Origin: Neovahlkampfia damariscottae
Lineage: Eukaryota > Heterolobosea > Selenaionea > Neovahlkampfiida > Neovahlkampfiidae
Direction of reading: 5' to 3'
DNA: 64,000 bases
NCBI GenBank assembly: GCA_016618085.1
Contig: JABLTG010000119.1
Location: 1 to 64,000, forward strand
This document shows, piece by piece, positions 21,044 to 34,880 of this stretch. How positions within the stretch are numbered: position 1 is the stretch's first letter; every line of letters starts with the position of its first letter. The translations under genes were made by a program, and so were the position numbers. The notes under the pieces are model-generated. The model was given only the letters and a program-made list of their open reading frames with translations, searched no databases and was not told where the DNA came from.

Positions 21044-24000
21044 TTATTTTTTCATTTTTTGAAGTTTCTTTGTAATTTTATTTATGTGTCCTGGTTTGGA
21101 GATCCCTATCAATTCAAAATCTTCATCAGTTAAACCTTCTTCAATTAAGAAATCTAAATCATCATATCCTTGATCCATGAAGTTATCAACGTATTCTCCA
21201 AGCTTAATTGAATTTAAAAATTCAGCAACAGGATTGGCTTCTTGGTCATCTTCTGTCTCTTTTGGTTCTTGAACTACTTTTTCAACTTGATTCTTTGGAA
21301 CCGCAAAGTGTTGCGTTTCTTTCTCATTTTCATTGGTTTTGATAATTTCCACAATTTCTTCAAACTCATCCAACTTTTCAATTACATCTTCAACTTCCAC
21401 ATTATCATTTTCTTCAACAATGTTTTCTTCAATGATATCACTTTCCAGTTCATTTTTTTCACTTTCTTCTTTCTCATTTGAGCTCTTCGAATTCTGAGAA
21501 ATTGGATCTTCATTTGACAATGTGGCTTGTTTCACATAATCATCAGGTACTTTTTCAATGTAATGTTTCTTTGATGATGAGATGATTGATAAATGAATTG
21601 ATCCAATGATTCTAATGATAATTCTCATATAATTTTCATACATATCTACTGAAATGTCATTTGGCAACCAAGTATTCAAATCTAATTGAATGAATTTTTC
21701 CAATTTTAATTTTTGAATTGTTGATTTTAAAGATTCAATCTGAATCATAGGGTCATGAAATTTATTCACAAGATTCTTGGAAGATAATATTTCTGCAAAT
21801 GAACTGAATAATTTATAATTTTCTGACCAATAATTTGAATCTTTTAAAATTTGATTTTTTAATTGATTGAGATCACATTCAATTTCATTAGGAATTCTTT
21901 CTGTCAAAGATAAACCTAAAACTGAAAATTGATGATCAGATTCAAAATATGCGTTTCTACAAATTTCAATGATGGAGAACAATTGATGAACTTTATACCA
22001 GATCATCTTGTCAATATGTTTTGAATAAAATTTTGCATTCTTCAATTTTTTGGATTTAATAATCTCATTGAAATTTGTATTCTGATGATCCTTTTGATTG
22101 ACCAAGAAAACAAATCGTTCCAAGAATTCACATATTTTTAAAATTTCTTCTTTTGTTTTTTGTCTAATAGTCGCAGAAAAACCATCCATTCTTTCACGAG
22201 TATAAAATTGATTATTTTCATTTTTTACTGACCATTGTAACAATCTAAAAATGATTTGATTTTGTGTCAATTCTTTCAATTCCTTTCTATGATCAACTTT
22301 TATTTCATTGTTGTCTACTTTGAATTTGAAGTAATTATTTTTAATATTTCCAGGATTAATTTGAATTCTATATTTTTTTAATGTATTTATCAAAAGGCGG
22401 TTGATGAAATTCCAATCATAATAAACTGAAGAATTTTGCAAGTCATATTTATTGGATTGAATAATTCTTGGGATCAATGTTTGAAAATATGGAACAATTA
22501 TTGAATAATTTGGATGATCAGATAAATCTTCAACGTTAATTGATGTTTTTCCTTCAGCAAATCGATTATGTACTTGACAAATTTCTTCTATCCATTTTAA
22601 AATTCCTTTTTCTTCCCCTTCAATATTTAAGAATGTATAGAATTCAGATTTCTTGGTAAGTTCAGCAAAGAACATTTCTTGTTGATTACAAACTTCTGCT
22701 TGTAATTCTGCAGTATTTTTCCCCCACAATTCTAAAAATTCATCCAATTCTTGAATAGTAATTTTTTCTTTTGTGTTCTTGATCACGTCTTCAATTGTCA
22801 TGGTTCTTATTTCTTCTGAAGTGTAACGATAATTAGTTTCTTTGAGTAATTTAAGATAAAAATTACAAATACGAGGTAAATCTTGAATCATATCCAGTTT
22901 CTTTTTATATTTTTCAAACTCTGATAGTGATTCAATGATGTTATTGGAAACTATGTACTCATTTGACTCTTGGTCCAGTGTAGCATTTTCTTCACATTTC
23001 AATGAAAATTGATCATTAAACATTCTATAACTTTGAAATGGTTGGATAGTTTGTGATTGTTTTTCTTTGTACTGTTCTCTCCAAATTTCAATTTCTTTAA
23101 ATCTTTTTGATCTTTCTTGAAGTCCTTCTTTTATTTGTTTAATATTTTTATTTGTTGGATCAAAACAATAATCTCTGATGAAATTTTCATAATTTCTTAC
23201 TGGGACACCATTAGTTGTTTGTGGAAAATGTCCTTTTGCGTCGTTTGATTTTGGAGCTTCTTTCCAAAAATAATATAAAGATATTGTCATGAATAAAAGT
23301 GGAGATGTAGCATATTTGTCTCTTTCAATGTTTGAAAAAACAGAATAGAAAACAGCAAATCTTTTGTGAAATGTCCATCTGATACATTGATCTCTTGTTG
23401 GATTTGGAAAATCTTTTAAAATATCAGGTTTATCAATATCCAAAGTATTGCACATGTGATTATCCACTGAGTACGTTTTATTTCTATTGAAATTGTAGAG
23501 AATACTCAAGTAGAAAGCTCCAAATGTAAGTGAATTTAAAGCTGAATGATGTAACATGTTTCCATTTAAAATGTGAGGTGCTGTAAAATTTGGAATGATT
23601 TCATTTCCTTGTTGATCAAAAGAAAGTTGGTATCCACAATCCCAGTTGAAAAGACCATTGTTGATATTTCCTGGTCCTGAAGAATTATATAAATATTCAG
23701 GTAAAAATGCTCTGTAATACATGTGATTCTTTTCTTTTGGTAAACCTAAACAAATAGCAGTGATATTCACCAAAATATGATTCCATTCAAAATCTGAATT
23801 CTTTTTGTCTTCAAATTTCTTTTTTGAAAATTGTCCAATCATTGGTTCATTCTTTGGAACATCTAAAGGACCATTGAAATAAAATTCATATGCCTTCATT
23901 TCTAAATCAACAATTTTCAATTTTTGAACTATCTCTTGGTTTTGAAGCACATCTCTCAAGACAGGACATTCTTGATTTTCAAAAAAGAAATCATGATAAC

Positions 24001-27000
24001 AAATCAAAACTAAGAACATTCTAATTTTGAACATTTCTTCGTCATTTGTACATTGATCTTTGATTAATTTAATTAATTCATCTTTAGATTTAAATGATTT
24101 CTGGAATTTCAAATAAATATCATCTTTCATGAATGGAAAATTATGAGTGATTAAAAAAGAATCATCAAGCAAATAATTTTCCAAGTTGAACATTTCTATC
24201 ACTTTTGAATCTTTTGTTTTCAACAACTTCAATAATTTTTCTTCCATATTGATTTCACCAATTAAAAATTTGATGTTTTCTTGAACAGAAAAGAATTCTT
24301 TTGAATTTTCAAATTTCTCTTGAGTTAAATCATTAACATAATCTTCAATTGATGTTTTATCACTTTCAATAATGGTTTTGAATGTATTTATAATAGATTT
24401 GTTCATAAATTTGTGTTCCAATTTTGATAAAGTATTCATTGGTTTCATTTTGAGGTAATCCTTCAATTCAACACCCATATTCATATTTAACAAATATCCT
24501 TTGACAATGTGAATTAAATATGTTTCATCAGTTTCTTTGACATTCCTCAACTCTAATTCTAACAAGTCTCTATGATTTTTGTAAACTCCTAAATGATCAA
24601 AAACATAAGCGAAATATGAAATTGAAACCAAATTCCAAACTTTTAAGTCTTTTCTATTGCAAATCAAAAGAAAATGTTTTGTATATTGAACTTCATCAAA
24701 TAGAACATTTTCCAAAATATCCAATAAACAGCAGGTCAAAAATTCGCCCACCTTTGATTGATCATCATTTTGTGAGATTAAATTACACAAAATATCATCA
24801 AATTTTGAATGAAGTGAATCAATTTCATATTCAATGGAATGAGGAATTTTTTGGAATATTTCAAAATAATTTGATAGAATGATGATATAATTTGCAATGT
24901 TGAAAGTTTTTCTATCAAGATATTCTATATTTTTTGGTGAAATCACAAACTTGATTTTTTGAACTTTTTCACTCCAAATTGAGAAATCATCATCTGCAAA
25001 TTTCACTTGAGAGTATGCTGTTCTTATCATTTGTTTGAATAAACTTGGAATCAATTCGTCAAAGTCTCGAACATCTTCAAACAGTTCTTCAAATCTTTTA
25101 AGAATTTCATCATTGCCAAATGCCAGAAAATGACATTCAATCAATTTAATATTTTGATGATTTTCATGCATGAATTGATAAATTGAAAATATTGAAGTTT
25201 TTTTTCCTTTTGCAATTGAATACAACCAACTAAAAATTTCACCAAATTCATGAAAGTAAAAATCAATGAATGTATGTTGAAATTTTGCAAATAAATCATC
25301 ATCATTTTCTATCTTTGTAAGAATGGAACAAAGTTCATCATCTTTTAAAATGATTTTTGAAAATGATGTTTCAAGTGATTCATATTTAAATGTTATTTTT
25401 TCTGCGTCTGAATAATATTTTTTAATCAATCCATCAACAACAGAAAAACATGGAAATTTTTCTTCAACGATCAAATATTTAGAAATAAAATGATCATCCC
25501 AAGCAATGTTGACTGTGGTATTATTCAAATAATGCAACAGAATATCTTTCACTATTTTTTTTTCATTTGGAGCAATAAGTTTATTCTCTGAAATGTTCTT
25601 CATTTGTTTGACAACAATATCCATAAATTTCATAATGATGGATCCCAATTTATTTTCAAGTGAAAACTGAATCAAATCAATGATACCATCAACTGAGAAT
25701 CCAGAAATTACATTTTTAGAAATTTCTTCAACAATCATTGAAAGATATTCACTTAACCAAGATGAATTGAAGTATGAGCACACAATTTCTTTCAAATATT
25801 TTTCATTTTTGAATTGTTTCATGAAATTTTGGAATTGTAGTTTTAATCCTGCGTCTTTTCGAATATCCAGATGAGTAATAGAAAAAAATCCAATAGATTC
25901 ATTTAGGACTGCATTTAGTGGCTCTTCTATTTGAATTTCTAATTCTTTGGGATTAATTTGATCTAAATTTGATGCAGTCATGAACCACCATCTTGAGTCA
26001 ATCTGAAGTTCTTTTGGTGTTGGTTTATAAGAATCAATATAAACAAAATTCCAATGATTAAGATAAATAGTGTCATAAACAGATTTTCTTTGGATTTCAG
26101 AAGAAAAATGAATAACTATGCAAACTGTAACATTTGACTTTCTCTTTTCATATTTCTCATCAAACATTGTTTTAAAGTAGTTGAATTGATCACGTTTGAC
26201 ACGACCAACATCACAGAGGCACATCAAACAACCTTTTTTTGATCTAAAAAAGTTTTCAATTTCAATATCACATTGCTCTTGAGAATCGATACTTGCAATA
26301 TCTAAAACTTTTAGTTCATTCGGATCTTCAATGATTTCCTTTTGCAATTCAACATTTGATTGAAGTAAACCAATTTTTCCAGATGATCTTGTGTATATGA
26401 CCCATTTTTTATAGCTTTCTTCTTTCTTTAAAAATGCTGATTTCAGAAAATTCACAACAGATAAATGTTCTTGTTGACATAAGTATTGATGTAGATATGC
26501 ACTTGGAAGATATTCTTTTTGAAGATATATTGAATCAGGTCTAGCAATTTGAAGTAAAATGTAATTACATTTTCTGATAAATTCTCTGACTCTAGCTTTT
26601 GGATTTTCATTTCTCAAATCATAATCTTCGGCATCGATCAATTGAAAATTGTTTTCAATTTTAAACGGACTTGGAATCAAAGGAACATCTGAATCTTGAT
26701 TAAATACATTAATTAACAAAGATTTGACAGTTTCAGTATCTTTATAACCATAGAATGTTTCAGGTGTAAAAAGTTTCACAAAATCTTTCACCCCATTTTC
26801 AATTAAAGTGGCTAATTCTTTTTTATCCATCATATGATCAAATTTCGGTTCAAAAACACTTTCATATCCAAAAATGTATTTTTCAAAACGATTCAAAAAT
26901 GGAAGTGGAGCTTTTTTGTATTCTGAAAGAGGAATATGAACAATTAATTGAAAATTTTGATGAACTTGACATTTTCTTGAGTATGCTCCTATTGCTACGT

Positions 27001-30000
27001 TTGCATAGTACTTGTTCCCTTCTTTTGTTGGTACAATTGAAAAATGTTTGTTGAATACATCATAAAGATTAGAACTGATTGACATTGAATTGACTAAAAC
27101 AACAGTTTCTCCCTCTTCCATTGCACGTTTAATTTTTGAAATTACTTGAGACTTTGAAAATGAATTATCATCTTTTTGAAAATCAGAAATTGAACAAATA
27201 ATTGATTTTTCCCTTTCAAGAATATTTTGAGAATATAATAGATCCAAAGCGACTTGAGTTTCAGTTGGATCAACTATCATAACATAACGAAAAGGTGCAT
27301 GGTTTGGATCTTCATTTTCTTTTACTCTATCATCAATAGCATCTTTAATCAAAGATAAATTTGACATGATGTCTTTTTTGAGTGGCATTGTAAATTCATC
27401 CAATTCCTTGTTAATGCAATTAAAGAAGTGTTTGGCAATTTTTTCAAAGTATTGTGGAGGAACTCCATTGAAATTTCTTTGTAAACTGTGATAGACTTTT
27501 TCTGGTGTGATTTTTGGACTTTCTCTTGTGATCATTCTCAAGAAATAAATAAAGTCACGAGGTTGAAATAATTCAAAATCTTCAGATTCCATCCATTCTC
27601 TTATTATCTCATTCACTTTTTTGTATGCATCAATAATTCCGTTCATAATTTTAGCATCTCTATTTGATGGTTTTTGATTTTCAAACAAACAACCCATGGC
27701 TAAATTTATCAAATCATTATCACTAGAATCCGGTTGATGGAGTTGCAATGCACGACTTGTTTTCGCAGCATCCAAAATTGTGTTCGAAATAATAACAAAT
27801 GCTACCTTTGGATGATCCAAATAATAATGAATCACCTTCAATGCATGTCTCTCAGTTTTTGGTAAACCTGCTTCATCTAAAAATACCAAAAAAATATCAT
27901 CAAATAATCCTTTTTTAAAGTTTTCCATTTGCTTCATTTGACCTTTGCATACCATTTCAATTTCTTGTGAAGTAGAGTATTGAGAGCATTGATAATGTGC
28001 TTGATGCACTTTTTTTATAAAACTAAAACAAGATTCATCTAACCTGCTGGCAATATTAAAGCTCAGTGTTTTAGATGTTCCTGGAGGACCTGTGATAAAT
28101 AAAGGAATACCTGCCTGGACACAAATTACATTGCAAAATAAATTCTCCATCAATGCTTGGGTTTTTGCAATTCCTTTCGGTATTTGTTGTTTTTTCATTA
28201 AAACATTGAAAAATTCTTCCAGTTCAATATTCATTGTTTTTTCAATGGAAATTCTTTCATTAAAATGATTATAAACATAAAATTCAAATTGTTCAGAGAA
28301 ATTTCTTCTTAAGGAAGGAGGTAATCTAAAATAGTATGACATTGCAATAGTAACAATAATATTTGTTGTGTCATCACAATTTTTCAAGCATTTGAGTTTT
28401 GTAAAGAAGTTATAAAGCGTTGAAACACGTGTAATATCTCTAATTGACGGAACAATATTTTCCAAATTTGCCAATTCAGCACTTGAACCAACATTTTTTC
28501 CTTTTAAATCCAAGATGTAATTTTGGCACCACAATACATACTTCTCTAATTTTGCGACACTCTTTTTTTCAATAAGTGCTTCATCATAAAGATTGTGAGC
28601 GAATTCTTTTTGTTGTTCAGTGTTTAATTGTTCAAAGTCTAAAATTATATTTTTCATACTAGATGGCATTTTTTTAACAACGTATTTTGGATCATTTGTA
28701 TCTGCGTTGACTGTTGGTGGATTTATGGCTCCAATGAAATAAATTGTGTCTGGAATTTTCTTTCCATCCATCATTTTGTCAATGAAGATTTCTTTCATCA
28801 ATCCTGGATAAGAACAAGTGTTCAATTCATCAACAAAAACAACACTCACAATATTTTTTGAATTGATTTGATTATTTTGATACTTTTGGATTGTTTGATT
28901 GTGCATATGAATAATATGATTGATTTTTGAACGAATAGTCTCAATGGTCAATTGTCCATGCATCAATATTTTAAAATATAAATTTTTTGGAGCTGTGAGA
29001 TAAACTTCTTCGATAAATGTCATGATTTGTGATGCCTTTTGGATTTTAAAATTTTCTGTTTTTGAAGCATCAATCATTTCCTTGACATAAGAAGTTTTCT
29101 CGATTAATGGATATTTTTCATAGATCATCTTGTCAATTAAATTGAATAGTAATTTTGAAAAAAGTGTCAAAAACATGAAATCTTTCATATTTTTTGATTT
29201 TTCATCAATTTTCTTCAAAACTTCGAATAAATATTCAAGTTTTTGTTCACTGAGAAATTGGGAAATATAACTATTTGGTGAATAAAGTTCTTGTTGAAAA
29301 ATATCTTCAAATAGTTTCACTTTGATGACTTTATCATCTTGAACTTCTTCTTTGAAATTTTTGTTCAACCAATCCATTAATTTCTTTCTTTCTTCATCTG
29401 AAACAAATTGAGAAAAATTAAATTCTTCTGTTTTTTTGTATATTTTAGAAGCAGCATCCAAAAGATATACAAATATTTGATAAAATATTCTTTCTTTATC
29501 AGGAGTCAAATCAAAGTCGCAATTAATAATTTCTGAAAAAATTTTCACCAGTTCACTTTTACCACAACCTGTTTCTCCTTCCAAAATAGTGTTCACACCA
29601 ATTTTTCTTCTTTCATTCATGAATAATAATTTTGTTCCAAAATCCAAGGTGAGAACATATTTTTGTCTTTTCAAAATGTGCCATAACTTATTTGTATTGT
29701 CACCAATGCCCAGTGCTAAAGACATTTCAGAACGAAATAAAGCAAGGTTTTTGATCAAATTCTCCTTTGAATAACCTGGATAACTGTTATCATTGTCATT
29801 AAGTTTGATCAATGAAATAGTTGGATAATCTCCTTGTTTCATTCTTAATGAAAATGAAATAGGTAAATTCGTCCAATCTTGTTTAATATTGTTGTTGCTC
29901 ATCACTTCACATTCTTGAACAAAAAATTCAACAGATTTTGTGTAAAACTTTGGAATACTAATTAATAGATATTCTTGTCCATTGATGTTAAATTCAGTTC

Positions 30001-33000
30001 GATTTTTATAGTATTTAAAGATGACAAGTAAGAATTTACATCTTTCATACATCAAATTGATGAACAAAGATTGATGGAATACTGTGGATGAAACTTTGCT
30101 TTGTTGAAAGTATCTATCCAATTCGCCAATTGATTCTTTATCTGACAAAAGTAATTTGTTATCATAAATATCTGAAATTGAATTTTCAACGTTGTTTCTG
30201 CATTTTATGAAGATTGAAACTAATTTTGATTTTTCGTTTATAATTAATTTCTCTTCAATGGTTTTTATGGATTTTGAAAATAATTTTGCAGTAGGTACTC
30301 TCTTGAAGAAATTATCAGGTCGAACTGGTATTTCAATAAAAAATGTGAATTTTTGATCAAGTGTTGGGAATTCAATATCTCCATTTCCATCAATAAATAA
30401 CCCATAAAAAAAAAAGTTGAAAAAAAACTTTTCTAACTCTTCATAATTACCAAATATCGAAACATTAAAATGAATTCCAATATGTGAATGTTTTTTAACT
30501 GATTGATATTTGAATAAGAATTTTGAAGTTGAAAAATCTTCATTTACAGGAACTACTATTTTGACACAATCAATAGATGACATTTCTCTTTGAATATAAT
30601 TTGACTTTCCACATAAATCATATTTTCCTGCAACACAATTAATTTCTGAATTCCAAAGTCCAATATTTCTGAAAAAATGTTCATGTAAACTATCATAATT
30701 TTCAGAATCAAATGTGATAGATTTTAGAAATGAAAATGAATCAGTTCCTCTTTTTGTTGTGAATAAGTAATAAGTTTTTCCGAATTCTGCTTCTTCATCA
30801 CATTCCAATCTCATCAATTCATCTCTTACAGATCCCAATAAATTTTCAACTTTGTAAACTATGTATTTCATATTTTGAAAGTGTTTTCTGCGAGCATGAA
30901 ACCAGTGCACATCGGAAATTGAACTTTTTCTTGAACAAAAAAATATTTGAGATTGATGCAGAGGTGCAAAAAGTTGATTTCTAACTTTTGGTATGACTTC
31001 TTTTGGATCAACTTTTTCAATTTTTTGACACAATGATATGCTACCAACATCAAATACATTCAACATTAATAAAAGTTGTTTCATTGGATCAGAGTTAAAA
31101 CATGTTATAACTTCACTTTTCTCTGTCTCTTCAAAATTTGGAGTCATAGGAATATATTTTTGTAATTCATCTATCAAGAGCTTCATTTGTTCAACTTCAT
31201 CTACAAATTTTTTTTTTTTTAAATCTAATAAAATTTCTTTGACCAAATCAGAGGGAATTTTAGAAAAGCATTTAGAAAATTCATTTCCAAAACAAACAAA
31301 TATGAAAGGTAAAAGGAGATTTACGAACTGATCTGTGATACTTTCAAACTGAATTCTGTTACATAAGTTCATAAATTTAATCAATTGAAATTTTGTCAAT
31401 AACAATAATTGAGGAATATCTTGCAACTTTTCTAAATTGTTTTTCCAAATTTGATGAATTTCTTGAAGTTTTTCTATCTTTTTTTTCAAATTTTTGATAG
31501 AGATTCCGGAATCTGTCAAGAAACAAGATTTAACAGGATCAATGTAATCAATATGACCAGATTCTTCAAGTTGAAAAAGCACATCTTTGCATTGTATTCC
31601 AATTTCATAACAACTAATGAAATCTTTAATTTCTGCATTTGAATCTGATTCATCAGTACCTTTTTCCAATTCTGTCAAGTAAAATATTGCACTTCTTTTG
31701 AAATCATTGAGTTCTTCTTCTGAAAATATGCTTTCATTGATTTCATTCTCATTAGCTTTATATTTGATTCTAATTTGAGGTCCATCTGGATGAGAATTTA
31801 ATAAAACTTCGAAATTTCCTTTTTTCAACATTTTAACAGCAAAAAATAAATTTTCAGAAGTTAAACGACTTGTCCTTGAAAACCAAATTCTTATTTGATT
31901 GAAATTCAATAAAATATTTTCCAAAGAATGTAATCCTTCTTCACAAGTATCTTCTGTTGGAAATGTTTTGATGAATGTTTTTGATATCTCATCCAATGAA
32001 GTTTCTGTTGAAGAAAATAATTTGAGTATATCAAATAACTTTTTCAAATCACTTAATACATTCATTTCAAAATCATTTTTCTGAAGTCCAGTCATTAAAA
32101 TGTTTGTTTTTTCTTCAAATTCATTTCTTCCATTAAAATTATCTTTTAAAAAAGAAACGAAGCCACTTGCTTCAGCTATTTTTTTAAAGAAATTCAAATG
32201 ATAATTTTTCATATCTTTTAATATCATTTTAACATTTTTTAATTCTTCTGAAATGTCGTTGATCATTATCTCTTTACTCATAATGTCATTTGATAAATTG
32301 ATCATTTCATCAGTCAAACATTTCATGTGGTATTTTTTTAAACATGCAACTAGTTCAGGTGCTGCTTTTATATACTCTAAAATGATTAAACAATCCTCTA
32401 ATTTGGAAATATCAAAATTCTTATCTTGAGAAATTGCAGAAAAAAAATTTGAAATTATTTTTGATTCTTGTTTGATTGATTTATTTGAATTTCTTAGAGC
32501 CATGATAACTCCACTTGCTTTTGCTTCAATATCTTTTAATTTGATATTTTGTTCAACAAAAACAGCTTGTAAGAATTTCAATGTTTCATCAATCACTTTG
32601 TTCATGTCATTCTCTTGTTCAAGGTAATATTTGGAAAGTTGATCAAATAAAGCACTTCTGTTTTCACAAAAATATGTAATAGCATGAATAGTATCATCTG
32701 ATAATTGTTGTTCTTTCAATAAATCCATTAGGTTCATAAAAGTCATTTCTAAATTTTGTAAAGTTTCATTTTCGATAAAATTGAAATCCAGTTGACAATA
32801 ATTGACAGAATTTAACCATTTGATTGTACTTGAGTATTTTTTGATGTTTTTCAAAATTTTTTGAAATTTGAATTCAAATTTTTCAAAAACACCTGATTTG
32901 AAAGTTGGATCAGCTGCTTCACAAAGAATTCCAACTCCTTTATTTTTAACACACAGAAGTATATCTGAGTATTTTAGGTTTTCTTCTTTGATTTCATTCA

Positions 33001-34791
33001 AAAATTCTCGGTAAACGGAGTAAATCTAAATTTAACAAATTTTTTTTTTTACTTTTTTGTCAATCAATCTTGAATAGATTTCATATTCTTCTTTGTATTT
33101 ATTTTCTCCTTTTAAAGTTTTTTCAAAATCAAAAAAAACTTGAAGTGAATCTTTTGAATTTCTTCCAAAATGTGGGTTGAAACGAAGGTGTTTAATTGGC
33201 TGAAATCTCAAAGCTGTTGTGAACATAACAACTTTAAAATAAGTCACCTTGTAACTTGTTAGATTGTATAAAAATGACGTGTCATGTTTAGATTTCAAAT
33301 AATGAGTTCCATGATCACTTGAAAAAAAACGATTTGCAAAATATTCGCAAACATGAATATACATCAACGGAACAAGATTCGAAGAAGATTCAACATGTTT
33401 TGTTTCTAAGTCTAGTGAAGACAGTTTTTTTTGGTCAATGTTAAATTTTCCATTCTAATTTTTTAGTCATTTTTACTCTTACGTTTTTCATCAATTTTTT
33501 CAATAAACCTTTTCCATCATTAAGTTTTTCATAAAATTCAGATAAACCACTTGAATTGAACACAAACATTAAAAATTCGATTAAAGATATATTTGAATTT
33601 TCCATCACAGAAAGTAGCATTTCCTTAAATTTTGGTTCATCCAAATCTTTTGAATAACAAGAATATAACTGAACAAGATTATCAACTCTGTGTTCTTTCT
33701 TGGAAGTTGAAATCATATCTCCAAATGAAATTAGAATATCATTTTTTGCAAAACTGTCAAACGATGTCAAAAAAAAAAATTGTGTAAATACGTTATTAGT
33801 TGGGAAGTGGTGATTTTTTGGTTCATATTTTGAACTTCTTTTAACATTTTATCCTTTGAATAACTATAAATCCTTTGGTCTTCAGTTTTTAAAAGATTCA
33901 ACATCGCAAACAATTGGGTTTCTTTTCCCATTTCAATACAATGTTTTACAAGGATTCCAAAAGCAATTGAAACATCTAATTTTCTTTCTCTGAATATTAA
34001 TAAAGCTTTTGTCCAATATAGAATATTTTTCTTTTCCCATGACATAATTGCATGGCAACACATAGTAAAGTCAATTAGAATAATTTCTCTTTCAGAAAAG
34101 TGTTCAACAAAGTTTTCAGGTGTCACATTCTACCAATAAATAAAAATGATTGATTTACCTTTAATGATTTTAACATGATCTTTTGAAGTTCTGTAATCGA
34201 AAAATCTGCTCCTGAACTTTTGAGTAATTGTTGAATGTTTTTTTTTTCTGCTTGGAAAATTGATAAAGCTTTAAGAAGTCCAATATCATCATATTCATAA
34301 AAACAGTCCTTCCACTTTTTTTTCATTGCTACCGATGAATCAGAATTACTAATCATTGAAACTAAAGTAATTTTTAAGTCTTCTTCTAAATTTGAAACAG
34401 TTTCTGGAGTATAAGCTTTCAGAGCCGATCTATAATACTTCTTTTTGCACATTTTAATTATTTCATCAAATCTGCTTGAAACTGTAAAATGGAGGAGCTT
34501 CATTATTTCAAGAAGTTCTTGTTGATATTTTATCGGTTTTTTTTCGAGTAAATAGCAGCTACAAAGAGCAATAGGAAGGTAATCTACCAAATTTGTTTGA
34601 TGGTCTTTATAATGAAAATAGAATTTTTTTATAAACTGAACTATTTTTTCTTCATAATTTCTGAGATAAGCTTTCTTGTACCAATAAAAAGACATTTCAT
34701 CTGTAATTGACGTAAAGTCTTTAATTCTAGACGTGGGTGTCAACTTTGAAATCTGTTCTTCACACTTCCACGAGAAATAATAACTGGACAT
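21044..34791 (-). CDS. Giant RNF213-like AAA+ protein with C-terminal SAM domain, 4,541 aa
   Basis: Five exons: 34791-34159, 34129-33792, 33753-33483, 33454-33053 and one of 12 kb, 33025-21044. It has two active-looking AAA+ modules in tandem. The first has Walker A GETGCGKS (about residue 1,698) and Walker B VVFVDELN. The second has Walker A GPPGTSKT (about 2,195) and Walker B LVFLDEAG. This dynein-like pair, with long helical parts on both sides, is the core of RNF213 (mysterin), a ubiquitin ligase linked to lipid droplets and to defence against intracellular microbes in animals. I see no C3HC4 RING and no RZ-type zinc finger in the C-terminal half. Instead, after an acidic linker (about 4,370-4,470), the last 65 residues form a SAM domain (VAEFLNSIKLGEYVDNF ... 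DLDFLIEEGL ... LIGISKPGH). CCAATC and a TATA-like CTATTTATAG lie within 45 nt upstream of the start. Confidence 0.88.
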
Positions 34792-34880
34792 CAGTTGTTA
34801 TGAGAACCAATCAAATGTTGATGCTATAAATAGCCCAGGTAAATTGAAATTTCGAAAATTTTGCAAATCGAAAAAAATTT

